DNA from: JAJECS01 sp965243625
GTDB lineage: Bacteria > Chloroflexota > UBA11872
DNA: 64,000 nt
Assembly (NCBI GenBank): GCA_965243625.1
Contig: CBDEVI010000002.1
Span: 1,178,001-1,242,000 of the forward strand
Direction of reading: 5' to 3'
This document shows positions 50,819-60,160 of the stretch, piece by piece; the first letter of the stretch is position 1; each line of letters begins with the position of its first letter. The notes beneath the pieces are model-generated. The model saw only the letters and a program-made list of their open reading frames with translations. It was not told the DNA's origin and searched no databases. The translations under genes were made by a program, and so were the position numbers.

Positions 50819-50872
50819 GCGGCTCGCTGGCTTGGCGCGGGCGGGACCAGCCCTTACGTGAGCGAGCACCAC

Positions 50873-51820
50873 ATGGATGACATCGGCACAGTTGCGCAGC
50901 GCGTCTCCGATAGCGTCAATCAGGTCATTGTCGGCAAGCGCGACGCCGTAGAACTTACCGTCGTTGCCCTGCTGAGCAACGGTCACATCCTGATCGAGGA
51001 TGTGCCGGGAGTCGGGAAGACGACGCTGGCCAAGGCCATGGCGCAGTCGCTGGGCCTCACGTTCAGCCGCGTGCAGTTCACGCCGGACATGCTGCCGAGC
51101 GACGTGACCGGCGTGACGATCTACAACCAGAAGTCGCAGGAGTTCGAGTTCCGCGCCGGCCCGGTGATGTCGCAGATCCTGCTGGCGGATGAGGTGAATC
51201 GCGCCACGCCGAAGACGCAATCATCGCTGCTGGAGGCCATGGAAGAACGCCAAATCACCGTGGACGGCGTGACGCACACGCTGCCCAGCCCGTTCCTGGT
51301 CATGGCCACGCAAAACCCCATCGAGTACGAGGGCACCTTCCCGCTGCCGGAGGCCCAGCTCGACCGCTTCTTTCTGCGCGTGAACTTGGGCTACCCGGAT
51401 CGATCGGACGAGGTCGAAGTCCTCGGCGCCCAGCAGCACACCCACCCGCTGACCGAGGTGCGGCAAGTGGCCGACGTCGACACGATCCTGGCTGCGCAAG
51501 CGGCGGTGCGGGAGGTCTACATCGACCAACTCGTGCACGAGTACATCGTCGATCTCGTGCGGGCCACCCGCGACCATGGCGAGGTCTACCTGGGAGCCAG
51601 TCCGCGCGGCAGCCTGTTTCTCTACCGCGGCAGCCAGGCGCTGGCGGCGATGCGCGGCCGCGACTACGTGATTCCGGACGACGTGAAGGACCTGGCCGTG
51701 GCGGTGCTGTCCCACCGGGTCATCGTGAGCCCGGCCGCTCGAATTCGCAGCGTCGACACCCGCGATGTGGTGCAGGAAGTGCTGGATACACTGCCAGTCC
51801 CTGGAGCAAGCGCCGCCTGA
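50873..51820 (+). CDS. MoxR-family AAA+ ATPase
   Basis: 315 residues. Walker A is VPGVGKTT (44-51) and Walker B ILLADEVNRATPKTQSSLLEAMEER. FPLPEAQLDRFFLRVNLGYPD and a C-terminal lid with SPRGSLFLYRGSQALAAMRGR complete the MoxR core. These ATPases act as chaperones with vWA proteins, often in DUF58-vWA operons; none of those partners is visible here, which is unusual, and the next gene is ogt. An ATG at 50,873 is chosen; GTG at 50,858 is an alternative five codons earlier. Neither has a strong ribosome binding site. Confidence 0.88.
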   Translation: MDDIGTVAQRVSDSVNQVIVGKRDAVELTVVALLSNGHILIEDVPGVGKTTLAKAMAQSLGLTFSRVQFTPDMLPSDVTGVTIYNQKSQEFEFRAGPVMSQILLADEVNRATPKTQSSLLEAMEERQITVDGVTHTLPSPFLVMATQNPIEYEGTFPLPEAQLDRFFLRVNLGYPDRSDEVEVLGAQQHTHPLTEVRQVADVDTILAAQAAVREVYIDQLVHEYIVDLVRATRDHGEVYLGASPRGSLFLYRGSQALAAMRGRDYVIPDDVKDLAVAVLSHRVIVSPAARIRSVDTRDVVQEVLDTLPVPGASAA

Positions 51821-51824
51821 CCAC

Positions 51825-52436
51825 ATGACCGACGGTTTCCTCGAATTCGCGCTCGCCGTCAGGACCATCGATGGCTGGGGGTGGTGCGGCGTCGCGGCCA
51901 GCGAGGTCGGGTTGGTGGGCGCGACGCTGGCACACAACCGCGAAGGCCCGTGCGTCACCGCCCTGCAGCGGACGTCAAGTGCCGCGCGCACCCGGTCACG
52001 GGGGGCGCAGCGCTCGCGCCGACGGCGCGCCGAGCATGACCAATGGCCGGTCGCGGGTCGCGCCGCCTACCAAACGGCCGGCCAAGCGCTCGAAGAGTTG
52101 TGGGAGTACCTCACGTCCGGACGCCAGCGCCTGGACGTCGCCCTGGACCACCGCGCAGGCACCGACTTCCAGCGCCGCACCTGGGACGCGATTCGCGACG
52201 TGCCGTTCGGCGAAACCCGCAGCTATGCCTGGCTGGCCCGCGCGGTCGGCAGCCCCCATGCCACCCGGGCCATCGGCCGAGCCGTCGGATCGAGCCCGAA
52301 TCTCATCTTCGTCCCCTGCCACCGCATCGTCGGCTCACGCGGTCTGGGCGGCTATGTCCGCGGCACCGGCGTCAAGCAGAAGCTTCTCGATCACGAAGCG
52401 GCCTGGCCACGCATGCAGCCGATGCTCGGCGCCTAA
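51825..52436 (+). CDS. ogt: Methylated-DNA--protein-cysteine methyltransferase
   Basis: Suicide repair protein that removes O6-alkyl groups from guanine. Acceptor cysteine C165 is in VPCHRIVG, preceded by FQRRTWDAIRDVPFGETRSYAWLARAVGSPHATRAIG in outline (helix-turn-helix and arginine finger). It has 203 residues and an ATG start 4 bases after the MoxR stop. A long Arg-rich insert (about 50-75, RTRSRGAQRSRRRR) between the N-terminal and the DNA-binding domain is unusual. It is followed, on the other strand, by nadC. Confidence 0.9.
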   Translation: MTDGFLEFALAVRTIDGWGWCGVAASEVGLVGATLAHNREGPCVTALQRTSSAARTRSRGAQRSRRRRAEHDQWPVAGRAAYQTAGQALEELWEYLTSGRQRLDVALDHRAGTDFQRRTWDAIRDVPFGETRSYAWLARAVGSPHATRAIGRAVGSSPNLIFVPCHRIVGSRGLGGYVRGTGVKQKLLDHEAAWPRMQPMLGA

Positions 52437-52452
52437 GGACGAGCGGCGCGCC

Positions 52453-53295
52453 CTAGAAGTCCAGCCCAATATCGATGGCGCGGGCCGAGTGCGTGAGCGC
52501 CCCGACCGAGATGTCGTGGACACCCGTCTTCGCATATTCCCGCACGTTCGACAGGGTCACCCCGCCCGTGACCTCCAAGCGCACATCGCCGGCCACAAGG
52601 CGAACGGCACGCTCGACTTCCGGGACCGGCATGTTGTCGAACAGCAAGGCATGCGCGCCCGCGGAAACGGCCGCCGCTGCCTCATCGGACGATTCGACCT
52701 CAACTTGGATTGCCATGCCGGCCGGCGCTCCACTCCGTGCGCGCGCGACGGCCTCGGCCACGTCCGCCGCGGCCGCGATGTGGTTGTCCTTGATCAAGAT
52801 CGCATCGTAGAGCCCGTCGCGATGATTGGCGCCGCCGCCCATGCGTACGGCGTATTTCTCAAAGGCGCGCAACGTCGGGGTGGTCTTTCGCGTATCGAGG
52901 ATGCGCACCCCGGTCCCTTGCACCGCATCCACAAAGGCCCGCGTCAAGGTGGCGACGCCGCTGAGGCGTTGCAGGAAATTGAGCGCGACACGCTCGCCCG
53001 TGAGCATGGCGGGGGTTCGGGCGCGCACCACGGCCGCAGTTTCGCCGGCCCCGACCCACGCCCCGTCGGCCGCCCGGGCTTCCACCACGGCGTCGGCGTC
53101 CAGCTGGGAAAACACCTCGCGCGCCACATCCAGTCCCGCCACGATGCCGAGTTCGCGGAACACGATTGGCGCCTTCGCGCTGCCTTGCGTATCGACCACC
53201 GCGTCGGTCGTCACGTCGCCCGAGCCGATGTCTTCGGCCAACGCACGGCGCACGATCGCTCGGACCGTTTCGGCTGACAATTCAGGCGGCGGCAT
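52453..53295 (-). CDS. nadC: Nicotinate-nucleotide pyrophosphorylase (carboxylating)
   Basis: Converts quinolinate and PRPP to nicotinate mononucleotide, CO2 and pyrophosphate in de novo NAD synthesis. Signatures: EDIGSGDVTTDA at the N-terminus, LNFLQRLSGVATLTR, LDTRKTTPTLRAFEKYAVRMGGGANHRDGL, then DAILIKDNHI, VEVES and the terminal GGVTL. It has 280 residues. ATG start; a short divergent gap separates it from the HtrA gene. nadA and nadB are not in the window. It uses PRPP, made by prs at 16,089. Confidence 0.95.
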   Translation of the reverse strand: MPPPELSAETVRAIVRRALAEDIGSGDVTTDAVVDTQGSAKAPIVFRELGIVAGLDVAREVFSQLDADAVVEARAADGAWVGAGETAAVVRARTPAMLTGERVALNFLQRLSGVATLTRAFVDAVQGTGVRILDTRKTTPTLRAFEKYAVRMGGGANHRDGLYDAILIKDNHIAAAADVAEAVARARSGAPAGMAIQVEVESSDEAAAAVSAGAHALLFDNMPVPEVERAVRLVAGDVRLEVTGGVTLSNVREYAKTGVHDISVGALTHSARAIDIGLDF

Positions 53296-53444
53296 CAGTC
53301 GCTGAAATATCGAGTGGCGGGCGGACGAGCCATCCTAGCCGGATCCGCGGACCGTCCGTCGCGAACGTGAGAAAGCCCGCGATCCACGCTGATCGTCGGT
53401 GCTAGCCTCGACCGAAGATGCCCGGAGCGCCTGAAGGAAAGTTC

Positions 53445-54749
53445 ATGAATCTCCGGCGACTTGTCCTGACGCTTGCCCTCGCCGCCGGCCTCGCGCTGAT
53501 CGTCGCCGCGTGCGACGGCGATGGCCTTGCGCCCGAAATCTCAGCTGGCGGCCCCACGGCGAGCCTTGTCGCGACCACCGCGACCGCAAGCCTTCCCGCG
53601 CCGACGGCGGGGGTGGCAATCCCCAGCCCGACGGCGACCGCCCCGGCGCCGACACCCACGGCAGCGACGGTGTCTCCGGCCGCAACGGCGGAATCCGGGA
53701 CGCTGGAATCCACACTTGCCGGCGAAGACCTGCGACGCGCCGTGACCATTCCGGACCTTGTCGATCTGGCGCGTCCCTCGGTCGTCCACATCGCGATCGA
53801 GACGGCGAATGCTGATTCGAATGACCGGCCGACGCCCGGCGGCGGTGTCGGCACCGGGTTCATCATCAGTTCCGACGGCTACATCGTCACCAACAACCAC
53901 GTCGTGGAGGGCGCCGATCGCGTCGTGGTGACGTTCCCGCCTCCCGAATCCGCAGCGACTGACGCAAGCGAAACCAACGGTCCGCCGAGCACGAGTCGCC
54001 GCCACCTCGACCATGCGGCGGATGCGGAAATCGTCGGACGCGATCCGCAGACGGACCTGGCGGTACTGCGCGTCGACGTGGAAGGGCTCACGCCGCTGCC
54101 GCTGGGCTCCTCGGAGGATCTGCGGATTGGTGAAGTCGTGGTTGCCATTGGCCATGCCCTCGACCTTCCCGGCGGACCTACCGTCACGGCGGGGGTCGTC
54201 AGCGCCATTGGCCGGGTGCTGACCAACATCGGACCCCAGCGCTTGACCCTGAGCGATCTCATCCAGACCGACGCCTCGATCAATCCGGGCAACAGCGGCG
54301 GTCCGCTGCTGAATCTCTACGGCGAGGTCGTCGGCGTGAATTCGGCGGGCGCAGGCGCCGCCGAGGGCATCGGCTTCGCCATCGCCATCGACAACGCCAA
54401 GCTCGTGATCGACGCCCTCATCGAGGACGGCGTGGTCACGCGGGGGTTCATGGGCATCCGCTCGGCGACCATCACGCCGGCAATCGCGCGACAGTTTGGG
54501 CTGCCGGTGAACCACGGCTTGTACATCCAGGCCATTACCGTGGGCTCCGGCGCGGACCAATCCGACCTGGAGCCCGGCGACATCATCGTCGGCATCAACG
54601 ATGAATCCGTCGGCGACATCGGCGAACTGGGCCGAATTCTGGCAAAGTACGGACCTGGCAGTACCGTGACGGTCTGGTACCTGCGGACTGACGTGGGAGA
54701 CGATCCTCAACGAACCGAAGTCACGCTGGGTGTGCGGCCCGACCGCTAA
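53445..54749 (+). CDS. HtrA/DegP-like serine protease, lipoprotein
   Basis: Membrane-anchored protease, 434 residues from ATG 53,445 (AAGGAA upstream; an earlier ATG at 53,418 adds nine residues). A signal peptide with lipobox ends at C23 (LIVAAC). A Thr/Pro/Ala-rich linker spans about 40-90. Trypsin-like core: H152 (YIVTNNHVVEG), D204 (DPQTDLAVLRVD) and S284 (INPGNSGGPL). A single PDZ domain is at about 330-425 (GLYIQAITVGSGADQSDLEPGDIIVGIN). Likely a quality-control protease on the outside of the cell membrane. Confidence 0.93.
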   Translation: MNLRRLVLTLALAAGLALIVAACDGDGLAPEISAGGPTASLVATTATASLPAPTAGVAIPSPTATAPAPTPTAATVSPAATAESGTLESTLAGEDLRRAVTIPDLVDLARPSVVHIAIETANADSNDRPTPGGGVGTGFIISSDGYIVTNNHVVEGADRVVVTFPPPESAATDASETNGPPSTSRRHLDHAADAEIVGRDPQTDLAVLRVDVEGLTPLPLGSSEDLRIGEVVVAIGHALDLPGGPTVTAGVVSAIGRVLTNIGPQRLTLSDLIQTDASINPGNSGGPLLNLYGEVVGVNSAGAGAAEGIGFAIAIDNAKLVIDALIEDGVVTRGFMGIRSATITPAIARQFGLPVNHGLYIQAITVGSGADQSDLEPGDIIVGINDESVGDIGELGRILAKYGPGSTVTVWYLRTDVGDDPQRTEVTLGVRPDR

Positions 54750-54812
54750 ACGACGCCGATAGCCGATCGCGTTCACGTCGGCGGGACTCCACGCGGTGGA
54801 TTCGACCTGCCA

Positions 54813-56168
54813 ATGGCTGACGATCTGTTCGAACACGCCTCACGCGAGGCCATCGAGGCCGAGGCCCCGCTCGCGGCGCGCATGCGGCCGCGCCGACTCG
54901 AGGAGATTGTCGGGCAGCGCCACCTGCTGGCGCCCGAGTCGTCGCTGCGTGCGTCGATCGAACGCGACGCCATATGGTCGGCGATCCTCTGGGGGCCACC
55001 GGGATCCGGCAAGACCACCTTGGCGCGGCTTGCGGCCACCACCACCCGCCGCCGCTTCGTTCAGCTCAGCGCCGTCACCTCGGGCGTCCGCGACCTTCGC
55101 GACGCCGTCGTCGAGGCCCGCGAGGAGCGGGCCTTGCACCAGCGCCGCACCGTCGTGTTCATCGACGAGATCCACCGCTTCAACAAGGCCCAGCAAGACG
55201 CCCTGCTGCCCCACGTGGAAGACGGCACGATTGTCCTCTGGGGCGCGACCACCGAGAACCCCTACACCAGCGTCATTGCGCCTCTGCTGTCGCGCGTTCG
55301 GGTGCTGCGACTGGAGCCGCTCTCACGCGACGACTTGCGCGCCATCGTGCAACGCGCTGTCGAGGACGACGATCGCGGTCTCGGGGAGTCCGGGCTCACC
55401 TTCGATCCAACCGCCGTCAATGCCATCGTCGCGGGCGCTGGCGGCGACGCTCGGACCGCGCTGAACTGGACCGAAGCCGCCGCCTTGCACGCCACGATGC
55501 TCGGCGAGGCCACCGTGGACGCCGAGACCGTTCGCCAAGCCGTGCTCGAGCGCGGCGTCCGCTACGACCGCGCCGGCGACGACCACTACGACACCATCTC
55601 CGCCTTCATCAAGAGCGTCCGCGGATCCGATCCGGACGCCGCGCTGCTCTGGCTCGCCAAGATGCTGCAGGCGGGCGAGGCGCCGCAGTTCATCGCGCGG
55701 CGACTGGTGATTCTGGCCTCCGAGGACATCGGCAACGCCGATCCGCAGGGACTTCCTATCGCGACCGCCGCCGCGGCCGCGGTTGAGCGCGTGGGATTGC
55801 CGGAAGGTCGCTACGCGCTGGCGCAGGCCACGATCTATCTCGCCTGCGCGCCCAAAAGCAACGCCGCCGGACGCGCCCTCGACGCCGCGGAGGAGGCGAT
55901 CGCCGCCGGTGCGGATCTCGAAGTCCCCGCCCATCTGCGCAACACGCCGCCGCGGGGGCCGCACGAGGAGGACGCCAACTACCTGTTCCCGCACGACTAT
56001 CCGAACAATTATGTCAACCAGGCGTACGTGCCGCCCTCGCTGCGGGAACACCGCTTCTACGACGGGCGCGGCTCGGGTCAAGAGCCGGAAATCTGGCGCA
56101 GGCTACAGCAGCGCCGCCGTGCCGACTCCGACGGTCCGGAACCGACTGGACAAGACCCGGCGCCCTAA
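54813..56168 (+). CDS. rarA: Replication-associated recombination protein A (RarA/MgsA)
   Basis: Clamp-loader-like AAA+ ATPase that acts at stalled forks. Walker A GPPGSGKTT (61-69), Walker B VVFIDEIHRFNKAQQDALLPHVEDG, sensor region WGATTENPYTSVI and the C-terminal MgsA domain with YDTISAFIKSVRGSDPDAALLWLAKML and ASEDIGNADP. It has 451 residues. ATG start. Follows the HtrA gene by about 60 bases and is convergent with the propeller gene. With priA and recO in the window, it belongs to fork-repair functions. Confidence 0.94.
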   Translation: MADDLFEHASREAIEAEAPLAARMRPRRLEEIVGQRHLLAPESSLRASIERDAIWSAILWGPPGSGKTTLARLAATTTRRRFVQLSAVTSGVRDLRDAVVEAREERALHQRRTVVFIDEIHRFNKAQQDALLPHVEDGTIVLWGATTENPYTSVIAPLLSRVRVLRLEPLSRDDLRAIVQRAVEDDDRGLGESGLTFDPTAVNAIVAGAGGDARTALNWTEAAALHATMLGEATVDAETVRQAVLERGVRYDRAGDDHYDTISAFIKSVRGSDPDAALLWLAKMLQAGEAPQFIARRLVILASEDIGNADPQGLPIATAAAAAVERVGLPEGRYALAQATIYLACAPKSNAAGRALDAAEEAIAAGADLEVPAHLRNTPPRGPHEEDANYLFPHDYPNNYVNQAYVPPSLREHRFYDGRGSGQEPEIWRRLQQRRRADSDGPEPTGQDPAP

Positions 56169-56177
56169 CTCCCGTCG

Positions 56178-58130
56178 TTACGTCGGGGAAGCCGCCGGAT
56201 CGTCAATCCGCCACACCTCGCCGTGGATGGTGGCGACCAATAGCACCTGGCCACCGGCGGCATCACGGGCAACGGCCACCGCCTCGATCGGTACGCCGTC
56301 GAGCTCGGGAGTCAACGGATACCAAAGGCGTCCGCGGTCGGAAGATCGAAGCAATCCGGCGCTCGTGGCCACGAACAGCGTGTTGTCGTCCGCAAAGTCA
56401 AGCGAGGCGACCACCGAGCGAATCGCCGTCTCCAGGCTGCTGGGATACAGCGCATTCCAGTGACCGACCACCGTGCCGCTCGGCCGCAGCACGTACGGTC
56501 CGGTCGCCAGACCGAAAAACTCTTCGCCGTCGGCGGGTTCAGCGTCGGGGATCGTGAGCGATGCCCAGTGGTAGGCGCCGTCCTGCTGCACGTAGCGCGA
56601 CCACGATGCGCCCCGATCTGTTGAGCGATAGACGGCGACCACGCCCTCTCCGGCCGTTGCGGCGAGGATCGTTCCGTTCTCGGCGAATCGCGGCGAGAAC
56701 GCCACCTCCACGACCGCCGCCCCGCGGAATCGCTCGTCGACGGCGTTCCACGTCTCGCCCGCGTCGCTACTCATGAGCAGCACGCCCCCGTAGCAGCCGA
56801 GCGCGATCAACCTATCCTCGGCGAACGTCGGCGAGAACGCCGCCGCCAAGACTGGATGCTCGGCCGACACGGTGTACATCAGATTCCAGGATTCGCCGGC
56901 GTCCGACGTACCGATCAGAAAGTCCGCGGACAACGCAAATGCGACACCGTCGTCAGCGAACGCGGGCGAAAGCGCCAGATCGACCACGGTTGGTTCCGGG
57001 AAACCCGTGGTCACCTCGGACCAATGCCAGCCGCCGTCACGAGAAACAATCACGCCCTCGCCGGCCGTTCCGGCCAGGATTACGCCGTCGCGGGCAAAGT
57101 CGGGCGAAGGCTGCAGGGCAAGGATGGGCAGGCTCGTCAGGCCGTTGCTGCTCGCCGCCCACTTCTGGCCGCCGTTGACGGACCGAATCACGCCGGCGCC
57201 GTTGACGCCGGCGAGCACGACGCCGTCGCCCGCGGTGGCCAGGGCCAGCAGCGACTGGCTTCGCGCTCCCCGGAGACGAACGCGCTGCCAACTCGAACCC
57301 GCATCCGACGACCGCCAGAGCGTATTGCCGGCAACCGCAATCGCCGCCCCGTCCGCGCCACCAACGACGGTGACGGCGTTGATGGGCCAATTCGACGGCA
57401 CGTCATCGACGGCATTCCAGGAGGTGCCGTGGTCCTTCGAGCGATAGAGCCCGTGCATCTCCGTGCCGGCAAGCGCCAGACCGTCGTCGAGGAACGTCGG
57501 TGACATGGCGATACCCAGGACCGTCGCGTCGTCGGGAAGGCCGGCGCCAGCCGACCAGGATCGCGCCTGGTCGACGCTGCGCATGATGCCGCCTTCGACC
57601 GCGCCCGCGAACAGCACGTCGGCGGAGTGGGGCGCCACGGCCAGCGCGGTGATCTGGGCGTCGGCGAGCTCGGGACCGTAGCCGTTCCACGACCCGCCGC
57701 GGTTATCGGAGATATAGACGCCGCGGCCGTCGGTTCCGGCGGCGATGGTCTCGTCGTCGGCATAGAAGGGAGAAAACGCCAGGGCCGTCACCGTTGGGTG
57801 CTCGCCCCAGAACATCCGGCGCTGCCACTTCTGCCCGCCGTCATACGTCATGTGCAGCCCGGAGTCGGTGGTCCCGGCGACCGCCGTCTGGTCGTTCGCG
57901 AAGTCGGGTGACACGGCCACGGCTTCGATAAACGGACTGCGCAACGCACTCGTCGGGGCCCAGCTTTGACCGGCGTCGTCGGAACGGAAGACGCCGGTCA
58001 GCGTGCCGGCGAACACGGTGGTCGTGCCGTCCGCGCCGACGACGCTGGACAGCGAAGTGACCGTCCCGCCTTCCCGCGCGGACAGGCGCTGGGCGGATGG
58101 CATGCGATCGGACTCAGTCATCGGCGGCAA
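56178..58130 (-). CDS. BNR/YCF48-like beta-propeller protein, no signal peptide
   Basis: 650 residues with repeated motifs of the type F-R-S-x-D-x-G-x-S-W and V-S-x3-G-x2-W spread along its length (for example VFRSDDAGQSWAP, MTYDGGQKWQRR, ISDNRGGSWNGY, RSKDHGTSWNAV), alternating with VSPDFA-like blades. These are Asp-box repeats, as in sialidase, sortilin (VPS10) and YCF48 propellers. Two overlapping propellers are likely. Neither the ATG at 58,130 nor the one at 58,121 gives a signal peptide, which is odd for this class. Function is unknown; not assigned as a sialidase, because catalytic Arg and Tyr residues were not identified. Confidence 0.75.
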   Translation of the reverse strand: MPPMTESDRMPSAQRLSAREGGTVTSLSSVVGADGTTTVFAGTLTGVFRSDDAGQSWAPTSALRSPFIEAVAVSPDFANDQTAVAGTTDSGLHMTYDGGQKWQRRMFWGEHPTVTALAFSPFYADDETIAAGTDGRGVYISDNRGGSWNGYGPELADAQITALAVAPHSADVLFAGAVEGGIMRSVDQARSWSAGAGLPDDATVLGIAMSPTFLDDGLALAGTEMHGLYRSKDHGTSWNAVDDVPSNWPINAVTVVGGADGAAIAVAGNTLWRSSDAGSSWQRVRLRGARSQSLLALATAGDGVVLAGVNGAGVIRSVNGGQKWAASSNGLTSLPILALQPSPDFARDGVILAGTAGEGVIVSRDGGWHWSEVTTGFPEPTVVDLALSPAFADDGVAFALSADFLIGTSDAGESWNLMYTVSAEHPVLAAAFSPTFAEDRLIALGCYGGVLLMSSDAGETWNAVDERFRGAAVVEVAFSPRFAENGTILAATAGEGVVAVYRSTDRGASWSRYVQQDGAYHWASLTIPDAEPADGEEFFGLATGPYVLRPSGTVVGHWNALYPSSLETAIRSVVASLDFADDNTLFVATSAGLLRSSDRGRLWYPLTPELDGVPIEAVAVARDAAGGQVLLVATIHGEVWRIDDPAASPT

Positions 58131-58213
58131 ACCTTTGGCGTTGACAGGTCACGGGCGTTCTCCTTGGGCAAGATCGTTGTTCCACGCTCAACCGAAGCGG
58201 CAATCCTAGCGGC

Positions 58214-59221
58214 CTATGCGAAGTATGGCGCGGCGTGCTTGCGCAGCCAGTCCAGGCCGGCGACGATCCACGCTTCGGCGTCGTGCTCGGGCGGCGCGAG
58301 CACCTCCACGCAGTGCTGCAGGTTCTCGGGGTCCGGGGCGCCGTTCTGCAGGACCTCGAGGATATCGAGCACCGGCACGTCGCCGTCGCCGATGGGCGAA
58401 TTGAAGAACCTGGGCTCGCCGATCAGCGTGTAGGGCTGCACGCGCATGTCCTTGATGTGCGTCATCACCGTGTAGGGCGCGGCCAGCCGCGCCGCGTCGA
58501 GCGGATCCTCGACGACGGAAATCGAGTTAACGAAGTCGAAATTGTGGCGCAGCCAGGGCGACGCGACGGCGTCCATCACCTGTACGTAGTCGGCGACGCG
58601 GTAGTCCATGTGCGATTCGGTGGTCAGGACGATGCCCAGATCTTCGGCAATGGGGATGAGCGACGTCAGGTTGCGGATCATCGCGTCGATCTGCTGGGCC
58701 AGCGGCGGGTCGTCGATGAACCGGTGGCGTATCCCAGCCTCGCGGTGCACCACGTTGACGATGGTCGCCCCGGCGGCCGCGGAAAGCTCGATGGCCCGCA
58801 CGCACCGCTGAAACTCGGTGCCGCCGCTCCATCCGTTCGCCGTCTCGGCCAGCCGGTAGGACGTCGCGTCGCGGGCGGCGCGCCGCGCGGCCATGTCCGT
58901 GGCGCCCCAGGCGTCGGCGTCGGCCGGGAGATCCGGAACGGCGATGCCGAAGTACTCAATCCCCGCCTCACGCATGACGTCGCCAAACTGGCCGGCGCCG
59001 GCCTCGTCCTTGAACCAGCCGGGGTCCATGTACAGCGCCGTCAGCCCGTGCACGCGCGCCCGCTCGATCATCCAGCCGGGAAGATCGTCCGCCCTCTCCG
59101 GCGGCACAACCGACTCGAAATATGGCAGGCGCCCGGTGGAATATCGGTAGGTCGCGCTATCGGTACGCAGCCAGGGATACGCCACCCAGCGATAGCTGGC
59201 CTGTGAGAGTCCGAGCTTCAT
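58214..59221 (-). CDS. TIM-barrel sugar isomerase/epimerase-like protein (copy 1)
   Basis: 335 residues, xylose isomerase-like (AP endonuclease 2) fold. It starts MKLGLSQASYRWVAYPWL. Likely metal ligands: E in TTESHMDYR, D in HNFDFVNS, H and D in THIKDMR, and E in HCVEVLAPP. The ATG at 59,221 overlaps the stop of the next copy as ATGA; a longer frame to 59,281 is rejected. A related sequence lies directly upstream (59,218-60,150). Probably isomerises a keto- or aldo-sugar produced by the dehydratase at 61,144; the substrate is unknown. Confidence 0.82.
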   Translation of the reverse strand: MKLGLSQASYRWVAYPWLRTDSATYRYSTGRLPYFESVVPPERADDLPGWMIERARVHGLTALYMDPGWFKDEAGAGQFGDVMREAGIEYFGIAVPDLPADADAWGATDMAARRAARDATSYRLAETANGWSGGTEFQRCVRAIELSAAAGATIVNVVHREAGIRHRFIDDPPLAQQIDAMIRNLTSLIPIAEDLGIVLTTESHMDYRVADYVQVMDAVASPWLRHNFDFVNSISVVEDPLDAARLAAPYTVMTHIKDMRVQPYTLIGEPRFFNSPIGDGDVPVLDILEVLQNGAPDPENLQHCVEVLAPPEHDAEAWIVAGLDWLRKHAAPYFA

Positions 59222-60150
59222 GTCGACTCGAACAGGTGCCCGCGCTCGGTGCGCAGCCACTCGATGCTGGCCCGCACCCACACGTCGGGATCATGGTCGG
59301 GCGGCGGCGCGACCTCGACACACACAGGCATCGAGTCCGGGTCCGCCGCCTCCGCCTGCACCAGGTCGAGGATTTCGAGAATTGGGACGCTGCCCCGCCC
59401 TAACGGCGCCCAGGACACCTGCGCCTCGCCGGTGCCGGTGGCCGGCTGGATGCGCATGTCCTTGAGATGCATGTTCACGGCGTACTTGGCCGCCAGCCGC
59501 GCGCCGTCCATCGGGTCCTCGATCACGGCAATGGGGTTGGCCGTGTCCAGATTGATCCGCAGCCAGGGCGAGTCGATGGCCTCGACCACCTGCACCACTT
59601 CGGACAGGCGATAGTCGATGTGGTTTTCCCAGGCCAGCACCACGCCGTACTCGGCGCACACCGGCAGCAGCGATCGGAAGTTGGCCTCGGCCCGCTCCAG
59701 CTGAACCTCGATCGGCGGATCCTTGGTGAAGTGGTTGTGCCGCACCGCCTGGTTGTGCACCGCCGCCGCCACCGTGGCGCCGCCCCAGGCACTGCGCCAG
59801 ATCTGCTGGATGGTCGAGTGATACTCGCCACCCTCCCACTCTTCGGCGCTGGCGGCAACGTTGAAGGCCGCGTTGCCCACAACCATCACTCCGGCGGACT
59901 CTGCGCGTTCGCGAAAGGCCTGCGCCGCCGCGCGCCCGGCAAAGGTCCGCGACGCCACGTAGAGCGATTCCACGCCCAGGGACTCCACCCGATCGAGGAG
60001 CCAGTTCTCGATGGGTTCGTCAGGGTCCGGCGGATCCAGCGTTTGCAGGTAAGGCAGCCGCCACTCGTCCTGGAGGAATATCGGGCGGTCGCGGCGCATG
60101 TCCGGGTAGGCCATCCACCGATAGCAGGCCTGCGAGATGCCGAGCTTCAT
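59218..60150 (-). CDS. TIM-barrel sugar isomerase/epimerase-like protein (copy 2)
   Basis: 310 residues, same family as copy 1 and with the same opening (MKLGISQACYRWMAYPDM) and metal-site blocks (AWENHIDYR, INLDTANPIAV, MHLKDMR, VCVEVAPP). The two genes overlap by ATGA, so the proteins could form a hetero-oligomer or act in sequence. The similarity shows a duplication, now well diverged. The gene ends just before copy 1. Located in the operon downstream of the enolase-superfamily gene. Confidence 0.83.
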   Translation of the reverse strand: MKLGISQACYRWMAYPDMRRDRPIFLQDEWRLPYLQTLDPPDPDEPIENWLLDRVESLGVESLYVASRTFAGRAAAQAFRERAESAGVMVVGNAAFNVAASAEEWEGGEYHSTIQQIWRSAWGGATVAAAVHNQAVRHNHFTKDPPIEVQLERAEANFRSLLPVCAEYGVVLAWENHIDYRLSEVVQVVEAIDSPWLRINLDTANPIAVIEDPMDGARLAAKYAVNMHLKDMRIQPATGTGEAQVSWAPLGRGSVPILEILDLVQAEAADPDSMPVCVEVAPPPDHDPDVWVRASIEWLRTERGHLFEST

Positions 60151-60160
60151 GGGTGAATCG

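Noticed and set aside
50741..50873. Prophage or integration site at tRNA-Gly
   Set aside because: No integrase, direct repeat or phage-like gene is present near the tRNA.
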